Origin: Marinoscillum sp. 108 | GTDB taxonomy: Bacteria > Bacteroidota > Bacteroidia > Cytophagales > Cyclobacteriaceae | Assembly (NCBI RefSeq): GCF_902506655.1 | Contig: NZ_LR734819.1 | Coordinates: forward strand, 62,001 to 126,000 | DNA: 64,000 nt | Reading direction: 5' to 3' | In this document: positions 15,656-23,169 of the stretch, piece after piece | Layout of the letters: every line of letters begins with the position of its first letter | How positions within the stretch are numbered: position 1 is the first letter of the stretch | Notes under the pieces: generated by a model | Seen by the model: the letters and a program-made list of their open reading frames with translations, nothing else | What the model was told of the DNA's origin: nothing | The model's database searches: none | Position numbers and translations under genes: made by a program

Positions 15656-15763
15656 TTCTAGTGAGTGCTCCCTAGGCTTAGTGAGTCCCCTTTTGCCTAT
15701 GACTAGCGATTGAATCACGTGCTTAATACCCCGACCTTTGCGCTTATTTAGAATTAGTCCAAA
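15650..15763 (+). promoter_or_regulatory. Composite iron-type promoter of the FecA-like receptor
   Basis: Distal perfect palindrome CACTAGTTCTAGTG (15650-15663), middle CCTAGGCTTAGTGA (15671-15684), proximal GACTAGCG (15701-15708), -33 TTG (15710-15712), 20-nt spacer, -7 GACCTTTG (15733-15740) and dyad TTTAGAATTAGTCCAAA (15747-15763). The upstream palindrome overlaps the stop codon of the carboxylase gene. Confidence 0.75.
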
Positions 15764-15787
15764 TAGATAGCGGAATTCATTGACGCT

Positions 15788-18268
15788 ATGTCAGCTTGGA
15801 AAAATGAGATGGTAGCACTGAGGGACATATGGAGATTAGGGGTCACACTGGCTTTTTTGGTGGTGGCTTGTTCTGCCATGTCTCAGCGTATATCCGGAGT
15901 AGTCACCAATGAGGCAGAGGAGCCAATGGAAGGGGTGATGATTTTCCTGGAAGGCTCATCTTTAAAAACCACAACGGACGCCAAAGGGTATTTTGAGCTC
16001 AGTGATTTGGGTGACGGGGATTATAGGATTGTAGCATTTTTTCCTGAATACCAAACAGATTTTCTGGACGTGAAGGCAGGTGCGGAAAATACTACCATTA
16101 GGTTCAGGCTGAAGCCAATGAGTCAGGAGCTTGAGTCAGTAGTGGTGGAAAATACCCGATCAGAAACCATGGGTATTAGCTGGCTCCAGTCTGTGAGCGG
16201 AGCAGCCATTTATGAAGCCAAGAAAACAGAGCTCATCAATGTTGGTGGGTTGATAGGTAACAAAGCAGCCAATGTGGGGCGTCAGGTCTATGCACAGGTA
16301 CCCGGCTTGAATATTTGGGAAAGCGATGGTGCGGGGATCAATCTGGGTATTGGCGGACGAGGACTCAACCCCAACCGCACGTCCAATTTCAATGTGCGAC
16401 AGAATGGTTACGACATTTCAGCCGATGCACTTGGCTATCCGGAAAGCTATTACACGCCACCAGTGCTCGCGCTGGACAAAATCGAGGTGGTGCGCGGTGC
16501 TGCCGGGCTGCAGTATGGAACACAGTTTGGAGGGATGCTCAATTTTGATTTTAAAGAGGGCCCCAGGGATAAGAAAATCGAATTGACCTCTGCCCAGACA
16601 CTGGGCTCATTTGGCTTGTTCAATACTTTCAACAGCCTGGGAGGTACCGTGGGGAAGGTGAACTATTACACTTTTTACCAATACAAGCACAGTGAGGGCT
16701 GGCGGCCCAATTCTCAGCAGGATCAGCACAACCTTTTTGCGTCGGTTACTTATGACTTCACACCCTTTCTGAGTGCTAAGCTCGAACATACCCACATGAC
16801 CTATCTGGCCCAGCAACCAGGTGGACTTACGGACATTGAGTTTTATCAAAACCCACAGCAGTCCAAGCGCGCTCGCAACTGGTTTGATGTGGGCTGGGAC
16901 CTTACCGCTATGGAGTGGAACTACCGCTATTCTTCTAGCCTGAAGTTTAACAACAAAACCTTTATGCTGGGCGCCAACAGGTATGCCGTGGGTAATCTGG
17001 AAAGGATAGATCGGCCAGATGATCCGACAGAAAATCGCAACCTTCTGAAAGACGAGTATCACAATTGGGGCAATGAGTTCCGAACAATCTATCACTATAA
17101 CCTCTTGGGTCAAAAATCGGTTTTGCTAGTGGGTAACCGACTGTATTTTGGTAAGACACTAAGAGAACAAGGGGAAGGAGACAATGGCTCAGGTCCTCAT
17201 TTTGAATTTGAAAACAAGGAGGAGCCCGGGGAGTCTGATTTTACCTTTCCGAGCAGGAATGTGGCATTTTTTGCAGAGAACATATTCAATCTCACACCCA
17301 GACTGAGCGTTACCCCGGGAATCCGGTATGAATACATTCGCACGGATGCGAAAGGTTACTACTACGACCGCAGAGAGGACCTGGCCGGTAACGTGATCTA
17401 TGAGGAGAAAGTAGAGGAGGACAAAAGTAAGCCCAGGTCATTCGCGCTGATGGGGGTTGGGATCAGTTACAAATACAGCGAGACCGTGGAGGTTTATGGC
17501 AATTTTTCACAGAATTTCCGAGCCATCAATTTCAATGATATTCGGGTGGATAACCCGTCACTAAAGGTGGATGAGAACATAGATGATGAGAGTGGATACA
17601 ACCTTGACCTTGGGATCAGAGGGGCCGAGGCTGGTAAGTTTAGGTACGATGTTTCATTGTTTTATTTATCCTATCAGGGGCGCATTGGCAATGTATTGCG
17701 GACTGAGCCTGATCCACGGTTTAATAATCTGGTAGATCGTACTTTTCGGTATCGTACCAATGTTGCGGATGCAGGCATCCTAGGGCTGGAGAGCTACATA
17801 GAAGCGGATTTGTTAAAGCTCTTTTCTATTCCGGCAGAAAAGAGCACAGTGACCACTTTTCTGAATTTCGCGATGATCTCATCGCGCTATATGAACAATG
17901 ATGAGGCGGGTATTGAAGGTAACAAGGTAGAGTTGGTGCCCCCGATCAATATCAAATCTGGTGTGACCTATAAGCGTGGCAATTTTGGAATCTCCTATCT
18001 CTACACCTATGTAATGGAGCAATATTCAGATGCCTCCAATGCCGACAGTACTCCTCCTGTGCCTACAGCTGTTGAGGGAATTATCCCCACTTACTTCGTG
18101 ATGGATCTTTCTGTGAGCTATGGATACAAATTCTGGACATTTGAGGGTGGCGTAAACAATTTTACGGGTGAGTCATACTTCACCAGGCGGGCAGCTGGCT
18201 ATCCGGGTCCGGGTATTATCCCCGCCAATCCCCGTAATTTTTATGTGGGTGTGGGTGTGAAGTTTTAG
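15788..18268 (+). CDS. FecA-like TonB-dependent receptor
   Basis: 826 residues: N-terminal signal region (hydrophobic LGVTLAFLVVACSAMSQ), carboxypeptidase-regulatory-like domain (about 35-115), plug with GLIGNKAANVGRQVYAQVPG, GIGGRGLNPNRTSNFNVRQN and KIEVVRGAAGLQYGTQFGG, then a barrel ending RNFYVGVGVKF. The plug wording (GxRGLNP, VRGxxxxxYGxQxGG) resembles ferric dicitrate receptor FecA. No FecR or ECF sigma factor is adjacent, so control is probably by its own composite promoter. The ligand (citrate or another iron chelate) is inferred. The stop overlaps the convergent PIN gene by 4 nt. Confidence 0.88.
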   Translation: MSAWKNEMVALRDIWRLGVTLAFLVVACSAMSQRISGVVTNEAEEPMEGVMIFLEGSSLKTTTDAKGYFELSDLGDGDYRIVAFFPEYQTDFLDVKAGAENTTIRFRLKPMSQELESVVVENTRSETMGISWLQSVSGAAIYEAKKTELINVGGLIGNKAANVGRQVYAQVPGLNIWESDGAGINLGIGGRGLNPNRTSNFNVRQNGYDISADALGYPESYYTPPVLALDKIEVVRGAAGLQYGTQFGGMLNFDFKEGPRDKKIELTSAQTLGSFGLFNTFNSLGGTVGKVNYYTFYQYKHSEGWRPNSQQDQHNLFASVTYDFTPFLSAKLEHTHMTYLAQQPGGLTDIEFYQNPQQSKRARNWFDVGWDLTAMEWNYRYSSSLKFNNKTFMLGANRYAVGNLERIDRPDDPTENRNLLKDEYHNWGNEFRTIYHYNLLGQKSVLLVGNRLYFGKTLREQGEGDNGSGPHFEFENKEEPGESDFTFPSRNVAFFAENIFNLTPRLSVTPGIRYEYIRTDAKGYYYDRREDLAGNVIYEEKVEEDKSKPRSFALMGVGISYKYSETVEVYGNFSQNFRAINFNDIRVDNPSLKVDENIDDESGYNLDLGIRGAEAGKFRYDVSLFYLSYQGRIGNVLRTEPDPRFNNLVDRTFRYRTNVADAGILGLESYIEADLLKLFSIPAEKSTVTTFLNFAMISSRYMNNDEAGIEGNKVELVPPINIKSGVTYKRGNFGISYLYTYVMEQYSDASNADSTPPVPTAVEGIIPTYFVMDLSVSYGYKFWTFEGGVNNFTGESYFTRRAAGYPGPGIIPANPRNFYVGVGVKF

Positions 18269-18663
18269 CGCGTCAAAAGTTCCCAGAAACCTCGAGGTGT
18301 AAGTATTTTGAGCTCCGGAATGGAATTGGCCTCATCCAAAAGATCTCTATCTCCAGTAATCAGGACATCTACTTTTGCTTCTAAGGCGGCAGCAAGTATC
18401 CATTCATCATCCGGATCTCTCAGTTGATAGGTGGATTTTTCTTTAGGGTCTATTATCGTGAATGTTCTCAAAAATGCCTCTATTTCCAGGATATCGGCTC
18501 GAGGTAACTTGAGTTTGGAGCTAAGTTTTTCGCCGAGTTCTTGTAAAACTAATTTACTCATGATCAACTCATGGCTCGTGATGACCAGGCTTAAGACATC
18601 AGCACTTAGTCCTCTTGTGGCGAAGGCGCTGATAAGAAAATTGGTATCCGCAAAGACTTTCAA
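18265..18663 (-). CDS. PIN-domain toxin (putative ribonuclease) of a toxin-antitoxin pair
   Basis: 132 residues. PIN fold with acidic residues at the expected places: Asp6 (VFADTNFLISAF), Glu in LVLQELGEKL, RDPDDEWILAAALEAKVDVL and the terminal strand TGDRDLL. It belongs to the family named putative toxin component, PIN family. It follows the antitoxin gene with a 4-nt overlap, the usual order antitoxin then toxin. Its 3' end overlaps the FecA-like gene's 3' end convergently, indicating a compact late insertion into the locus. Confidence 0.85.
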   Translation of the reverse strand: MKVFADTNFLISAFATRGLSADVLSLVITSHELIMSKLVLQELGEKLSSKLKLPRADILEIEAFLRTFTIIDPKEKSTYQLRDPDDEWILAAALEAKVDVLITGDRDLLDEANSIPELKILTPRGFWELLTR

Positions 18664-18875
18664 GAGATCGTCTGGAAGATGTCCTCATCTGTCAGTAGTC
18701 CCTGAGCTTCGGCAAAAGGGAGCACTCTGTTTCTGAGTTGCTGAAAGGACTTGACCGAAAGATGTTTCTCGAGGGCCTCGCGGATCACTTCACTTTTGGT
18801 ATTACCAGAAGCGTCAATCAGTGCTGAGAGTTTTGACTCTAGTTCATCGCTTAAACGTATCGTAATAGTTTTCAT
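18660..18875 (-). CDS. Ribbon-helix-helix antitoxin
   Basis: 71 residues starting MKTITIRLSDELESKLSALI, the classic CopG/RHH beta strand and first helix, with DASGNTKSEVIREALEKHLS as the second helix pair; the C-terminal tail would wrap the toxin. A longer frame back to 18962 exists but runs through the operator and upstream gene; the ATG at 18875 sits just after an operator-like palindrome. Expected to neutralise the PIN toxin and repress the pair's promoter. Confidence 0.85.
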   Translation of the reverse strand: MKTITIRLSDELESKLSALIDASGNTKSEVIREALEKHLSVKSFQQLRNRVLPFAEAQGLLTDEDIFQTIS

Positions 18876-18876
18876 C

Positions 18877-18902
18877 TGTAATACAATGTAATACAGTATT
18901 AC
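18877..18902 (-). promoter_or_regulatory. Operator of the PIN/RHH module
   Basis: GTAATACAGTATTAC (18888-18902) is a perfect palindrome around a central A; a second TGTAATAC half-site lies 10 bp closer to the start codon (18877-18884). Repeated TGTAATAC half-sites directly before an RHH gene are what cooperative binding of RHH dimers needs, supporting autorepression. Confidence 0.65.
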
Positions 18903-18909
18903 GAAAAAA

Positions 18910-19455
18910 TCATGATACAGTTGGAAAGCCGCCTCTTTTCGACACAAAATCCCAAATGACAATCCCCAGGCTTACTGAAATGTTTAGCGAATGCTTGGTG
19001 CCGTATTGAGGGATCTCCAATACCATGTCTGAACTTTTGACTACTTCGTCATTGACACCAAAAACCTCATTGCCAAAAACAAAGGCATACCGCTGGTCTT
19101 TACTGGGTGCAAACTCTAGCAATGAGGTGCTTTTATCGGCTTGCTCCACCGAGACAATGTGATAACCCTGAGCCTTTAGTTGTGGGATGAGTTCGGAGAT
19201 TTTTTCATGGTACTCCCAGCTTACGGTATCCGTTGCTCCCAGGGCGGTTTTGTTGATATCGCGGTGGGGCGGCTGGGCAGTGATCCCACAGAGATGGATT
19301 TTCTCCACGCGAAAGGCATCGGAGGTTCTGAATGCACTGCCGATGTTATTCATGCTGCGGATGTCATCCAGAATGATACAGGCGTTGAGTTTTTTGGATT
19401 GTTGAAACTCTTCTTGTTCCATCCTGCCCAGCTCCTCGTTTTTAAGTTTTCTCAT
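18910..19455 (-). CDS. TrmH/SpoU-family RNA methyltransferase
   Basis: 181-residue SPOUT methyltransferase transferring methyl from SAM to a ribose 2'-OH in tRNA or rRNA. Motifs: motif 1 DDIRSMNNIGSAFRTSDAF (residues about 30-48; Asn and Arg conserved), motif 2 FVFGNEVFGVN and motif 3 LEIPQYGTKHSLNISVSLGI, which form the trefoil-knot SAM site. The short length without an N-terminal substrate-binding domain fits the small SpoU subgroup; the exact RNA target is not determinable. It is divergent from mutS with a 63-bp gap. Confidence 0.88.
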   Translation of the reverse strand: MRKLKNEELGRMEQEEFQQSKKLNACIILDDIRSMNNIGSAFRTSDAFRVEKIHLCGITAQPPHRDINKTALGATDTVSWEYHEKISELIPQLKAQGYHIVSVEQADKSTSLLEFAPSKDQRYAFVFGNEVFGVNDEVVKSSDMVLEIPQYGTKHSLNISVSLGIVIWDFVSKRGGFPTVS

Positions 19456-19518
19456 GCGCTTGTCTTTCCTTAATATTGCTATCTAATTTTCGATTCAAAA
19501 CTACCACCAATCCACAGG

Positions 19519-22134
19519 ATGGCGAAATCCGCAAAACCTTCTGAGACTCCATTGATGAAACAGTACAATGCCATCAAGGCACGGTACCCCGGAGCGTTGT
19601 TGCTTTTTCGGGTGGGGGATTTCTATGAGACATTTGGAGAGGATGCCATCAAAGCCAGCAAAATCCTGGAGATTGTGCTCACCAAAAGAGCCAACGGATC
19701 GGCCTCTCATATCGAATTAGCCGGTTTTCCGCACCATTCATTGGATGTATACCTGCCCCGACTGGTGCGTGCCGGCAACAGGGTGGCTATCTGTGATCAG
19801 CTGGAAGATCCCAAGAGTGTCAAGGGAATAGTGAAAAGAGGTGTTACCGAGCTTGTGACTCCCGGTTTGTCGCTGAATGACAATGTGCTGGAGCAAAAGC
19901 GCAACAATTTTCTGGCGGCCATTCACTATGGTGAAAATACTTGCGGCGTTTCTTTTCTGGACTTGTCCACTGGTGAGTTTTTAGTGGCTCAGGGCAATCC
20001 TGACTATGTGGAAAAACTGGTGCAGGGGTTTCAGCCGTCTGAGATTCTATTCTCAAAATCCGAAAGGGAGCGTTTCGAAAAGGCGTTTGGTAAAGATTAT
20101 ACCAACTTTCATCTGGAGGATTGGATTTTCAGTGAGGAGTATGGGTATGAAAAGCTCACCCGCCACTTCAATACTGCTAATCTGAAGGGTTATGGAGTAG
20201 AGGAAATGAGGTCTGGGATCATTGCTGCCGGGGCCATTCTTTTTTACCTGGAGGAGACTGAGCACAAGGAAGTCAAGCACATCGGACAACTCTCTCGCAT
20301 AGACGAGCAGCAGTATGTGTGGCTGGATAAGTTTACCATCCGCAACTTGGAGCTGATACAGCCCAGTCAGGGAGATGGTACCGCACTGATTGATATTCTG
20401 GACAATACGCAGACCCCCATGGGCAGTCGCTTGTTGCGAAAATGGATGGTGCTGCCACTCAAGAACAAGGAGCAGATAGAGCGTCGCCATCTGACGGTGG
20501 AGGCTTTTATGAGTGAAGAGGAAACCCTCAATGAAGTGAGTGGTCACCTCAAACAAATCGGGGATCTTGAGCGACTGATCTCGAAAGTGGCCACGGGTAG
20601 GATCAACCCGAGGGAAATGGTGCAGCTCAAAAGAAGTCTTTCTCAGGTGAAACCGATCAAAGATCGACTGAAGACTTCTGACAGTTCAATATTCAAACAA
20701 TACCTCGACCAGCTCAACGACTGTGAAGCTCTGCTGGAGCACATCGAGGATAGTATCAAGGAGGATGCCCCCATCAACCCCAATCAGGGAAATATCCTGA
20801 AAGAAGGCGTAAATGATGAGCTGGACGAACTTCGGAAAATGGCCTTTTCAGGTAAAGATTACCTCAAAGGGATTCAGGAAAGAGAAACTGAACGCACCGG
20901 CATCAGCTCGCTGAAAATTGCCTACAACAAGGTCTTTGGCTATTACCTGGAGGTGACCAACTCCCATAAAGATAAGGTGCCGGAAGAATGGATTCGGAAG
21001 CAGACTTTGGTCAATGCTGAGCGATACATCACCGAGGAGCTGAAAGTCTACGAGGAAAAGATTCTGAATGCCGAGAGTCAGATTTTTGTCATAGAGCTGA
21101 GGCTTTATCAGGAACTGGTGTCTTTTGCCATGGAGTATATCGAACTCATCCAGCAAAACGCAAGGGTGATTGCAGCTTTGGATTGCCTCACGGCGTTTGC
21201 TTTTTTGGCCAAACGAAACAATTACGTGCGGCCGACCATGAGTGAGGAGTTTTCACTCGACATTAAAGCGGGTCGTCATCCCGTGATTGAGCAGAATATG
21301 CCGCCAGAGGAGGATTATATTCCCAATGATGTCTTCCTTGATGATGAGTCTCAGCAGATCATGATTATTACTGGACCTAACATGGCAGGTAAATCAGCTC
21401 TACTGCGACAGACAGCTCTTATTGTACTCATGGCTCAGATGGGGAGTTTCGTCCCTGCCGGATATGCCCGTATTGGTTTGGTGGATAAAGTATTCACCCG
21501 GGTGGGCGCTTCGGATAATCTTTCTCGGGGGGAATCTACCTTTATGGTGGAGATGACCGAGACCGCCAGCATTCTGAACAACCTGAGCAACCGCTCTTTG
21601 GTACTGATGGATGAAATCGGGAGGGGCACGAGTACTTACGATGGTATTTCCATCGCCTGGTCCATCGTGGAGTTTTTGCACAACCACCCACAGTACAAGG
21701 CCAAAACCCTTTTTGCTACGCACTATCATGAGCTCAATGAGCTCACCAATGACTTGCCCAGGGTAAAAAACTTCAATGTAGCAGTAAAGGAGCTGGAGAA
21801 CAAGATCATTTTCATCAGAAAATTGCAAGCCGGAGGCAGCGAGCATAGCTTCGGTATTCACGTGGCTCAGCTAGCGGGGATGCCCAATCAGGTAGTAATC
21901 CGGGCCAATACCATACTGAAGCACCTTGAGGCAGATAAGCTTTCAGAGAATGAAAAAGAAAAGTTGGCGGAGGTACCCAGTAGCCAGTTTCAACTCAACC
22001 TATTTGAGTCTGACCCCAGGTTTGAAAAAGTAATGAAAATGCTGCGTGAGATAGACATCAATACCATCTCACCAGTGGAGGCGCTGCTCAAAGTGAATGA
22101 AATGAAGGAGCAACTGAAGGGATCAAAATCTTAG
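19519..22134 (+). CDS. mutS: DNA mismatch repair protein MutS
   Basis: 871-residue MutS1. The N-terminal mismatch-recognition domain carries the Phe-x-Glu motif (VGDFYETFGEDA), followed by connector, lever and clamp regions. The ATPase has Walker A GPNMAGKS (about residue 619), LSRGESTFMVEMTE, Walker B LVLMDEIGRGTSTYDG and the switch FATHYHELNEL. The C-terminal region ends with the short helices for tetramer or MutL contact. Length is normal. No mutL nearby. Confidence 0.97.
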   Translation: MAKSAKPSETPLMKQYNAIKARYPGALLLFRVGDFYETFGEDAIKASKILEIVLTKRANGSASHIELAGFPHHSLDVYLPRLVRAGNRVAICDQLEDPKSVKGIVKRGVTELVTPGLSLNDNVLEQKRNNFLAAIHYGENTCGVSFLDLSTGEFLVAQGNPDYVEKLVQGFQPSEILFSKSERERFEKAFGKDYTNFHLEDWIFSEEYGYEKLTRHFNTANLKGYGVEEMRSGIIAAGAILFYLEETEHKEVKHIGQLSRIDEQQYVWLDKFTIRNLELIQPSQGDGTALIDILDNTQTPMGSRLLRKWMVLPLKNKEQIERRHLTVEAFMSEEETLNEVSGHLKQIGDLERLISKVATGRINPREMVQLKRSLSQVKPIKDRLKTSDSSIFKQYLDQLNDCEALLEHIEDSIKEDAPINPNQGNILKEGVNDELDELRKMAFSGKDYLKGIQERETERTGISSLKIAYNKVFGYYLEVTNSHKDKVPEEWIRKQTLVNAERYITEELKVYEEKILNAESQIFVIELRLYQELVSFAMEYIELIQQNARVIAALDCLTAFAFLAKRNNYVRPTMSEEFSLDIKAGRHPVIEQNMPPEEDYIPNDVFLDDESQQIMIITGPNMAGKSALLRQTALIVLMAQMGSFVPAGYARIGLVDKVFTRVGASDNLSRGESTFMVEMTETASILNNLSNRSLVLMDEIGRGTSTYDGISIAWSIVEFLHNHPQYKAKTLFATHYHELNELTNDLPRVKNFNVAVKELENKIIFIRKLQAGGSEHSFGIHVAQLAGMPNQVVIRANTILKHLEADKLSENEKEKLAEVPSSQFQLNLFESDPRFEKVMKMLREIDINTISPVEALLKVNEMKEQLKGSKS

Positions 22135-22143
22135 CACGAAAGC

Positions 22144-22368
22144 TCACTGAGCTAATTTGTACTTGGTCAGCGCTTCTTCGTACTGATAAATGATCTGATT
22201 GAGCACATCCAGGTTATTCATGTAGCGAACTTTAGAATCGATTCGTACATGTCTTTCAAGATGACGCTTTACTCTCAAAGAGCACTCCAGGCCCGCTCTC
22301 AATTCTTCGACTGAGAAAGTAGAAATCACATACTCGTGATCCAAGGCAATTTTATCAGGTTGGTACAT
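22144..22368 (-). CDS. Small protein of unknown function
   Basis: 74 residues from ATG 22368 (MYQPDKIALDHEYVISTFSV...); a frame extension to 22419 lacks support. Helical and charged (EELRAGLECSLRVKRHLERH, YQYEEALTKYKLAQ), no membrane segment. Convergent with mutS, 9 bp apart. I do not recognise it; its composition is protein-like, so it is probably real. Confidence 0.5.
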   Translation of the reverse strand: MYQPDKIALDHEYVISTFSVEELRAGLECSLRVKRHLERHVRIDSKVRYMNNLDVLNQIIYQYEEALTKYKLAQ

Positions 22369-22732
22369 GGTTGGTTGTACTATTATAGGTTGATTGGAAT
22401 CAAAACAATTTAATAACAATTTCTTAAATAAAAAGTGTTTTATTGATAATTTTCGAGAAACTGTAAAATATTAGCTACCCATTTTGCCAAAAACGCAGTT
22501 TAATATTCTGCTATTCAAGAATCTGCAATATGAAGCCATGTGTAAAAGGATTGAGTATCTAATTGAAAATTGAACTATTTGAATATGCGTATTTACTGTG
22601 TGGCGCATGACGCTGGTCTGATAAAGTGTTGCTCAGCGGAGCCCATCAAGCATAAACGGTGTACAATCACGGTGGAAGGAGGCTACGATCCGGCAGTGAG
22701 ATGAGGACCGTTTTAAATTCAGGTAAAATATT
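22369..22732. other. Gene-poor stretch between the small minus-strand gene and the tRNAs
   Basis: AT-rich sequence with no convincing gene. A 39-codon frame (22585-22704, MRIYCVAHDAGLIKCC...) has several Cys and His but no supporting context. No structural RNA or repeat was recognised. Confidence 0.4.
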
Positions 22733-22775
22733 TTAATTCATCATCTTGCAATTAATTCATCATCTGTTAAATTTG
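22733..22775 (+). promoter_or_regulatory. Promoter of the tRNA-Gly gene (possibly also serving tRNA-Leu) with 14-bp direct repeats
   Basis: -33 TTG (22746-22748), 19-nt spacer and perfect -7 TAAATTTG (22768-22775). TTAATTCATCATCT occurs twice (22733-22746 and 22752-22765), overlapping the -33 region and spacer, 19 bp apart; such a phase could place two protein contacts on nearly the same face. Confidence 0.65.
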
Positions 22776-22800
22776 CAGTCCCTTAGAACGAAAGGGATAA

Positions 22801-22873
<73 letters not shown>

Positions 22874-22874
22874 C

Positions 22875-22908
22875 AGGTCCTGACCCGAAGCTTTCGGGCC
22901 GGGACTTT
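22875..22908 (+). other. Hairpin between tRNA-Gly and tRNA-Leu
   Basis: AGGTCC-TGA-CCCGAA / TTCGGG-CC-GGGACTT forms a long interrupted stem directly after tRNA-Gly, followed by a weak T-rich stretch. It may serve 3' processing or partial termination. Confidence 0.5.
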
Positions 22909-22941
22909 GTGTTTTAGGGCTACCGAGAAGTAGTCAGTGTC

Positions 22942-23027
22942 GCCCGGATGGTGGAATTGGTAGACACGCAGGACTTAAAATCCTGTGACCCTTAAAGGTC
23001 GTGCGGGTTCAAGTCCCGCTCCGGGTA
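22942..23027 (+). tRNA. tRNA-Leu (anticodon TAA)
   Basis: 86-nt class II tRNA with GCCCGGA acceptor arm paired to TCCGGGT (one G-U), D-loop GGTGGAATTGGTAGACAC, anticodon loop CTTAAAA (UAA), long variable arm and T-arm GCGGGTTCAAGTCCCGC; CCA not encoded. Followed by a terminator. Confidence 0.95.
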
Positions 23028-23032
23028 CAAAT

Positions 23033-23060
23033 AAGCGATTCAGGAATGGATCGCTTTTTT
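23033..23060 (+). terminator. Terminator of tRNA-Leu
   Basis: AAGCGATTC / GGATCGCTT stem of 9 pairs (one U-G) with a 6-nt loop, then six T. Confidence 0.8.
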
Positions 23061-23089
23061 GGTTTTAAGGAGAAGACATTGGAGCATGA

Positions 23090-23157
23090 TCTTTAAGGTT
23101 GTGCGGGTTCAAGAGGGGCGTCGCAGCCTCCCGCTCCGGGTATAAATAAGTGACTCA
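23090..23157 (+). pseudogene. Decayed duplicate of the tRNA-Leu 3' half and its flank
   Basis: CTTTAAGGTTGTGCGGGTTC and AAG repeat the tRNA-Leu variable and T-arm region, then an extra 15 nt (23114-23128) interrupt the T-loop, and TCCCGCTCCGGGTA plus TAAATAAG resume the tRNA 3' end and flank. The following AAGTGA...CCACT resembles a decayed copy of the tRNA terminator. The 5' half of the tRNA is absent, so it cannot be functional. Confidence 0.75.
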
Positions 23158-23169
23158 AAATTGGAACCA

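Noticed and set aside
22585-22704. 39-codon frame with Cys and His residues upstream of the tRNAs
   Set aside because: No promoter, partner or recognisable family; length is within chance.
23090-23150. Second functional tRNA
   Set aside because: Lacks the 5' half, and the T-loop is interrupted by 15 nt.
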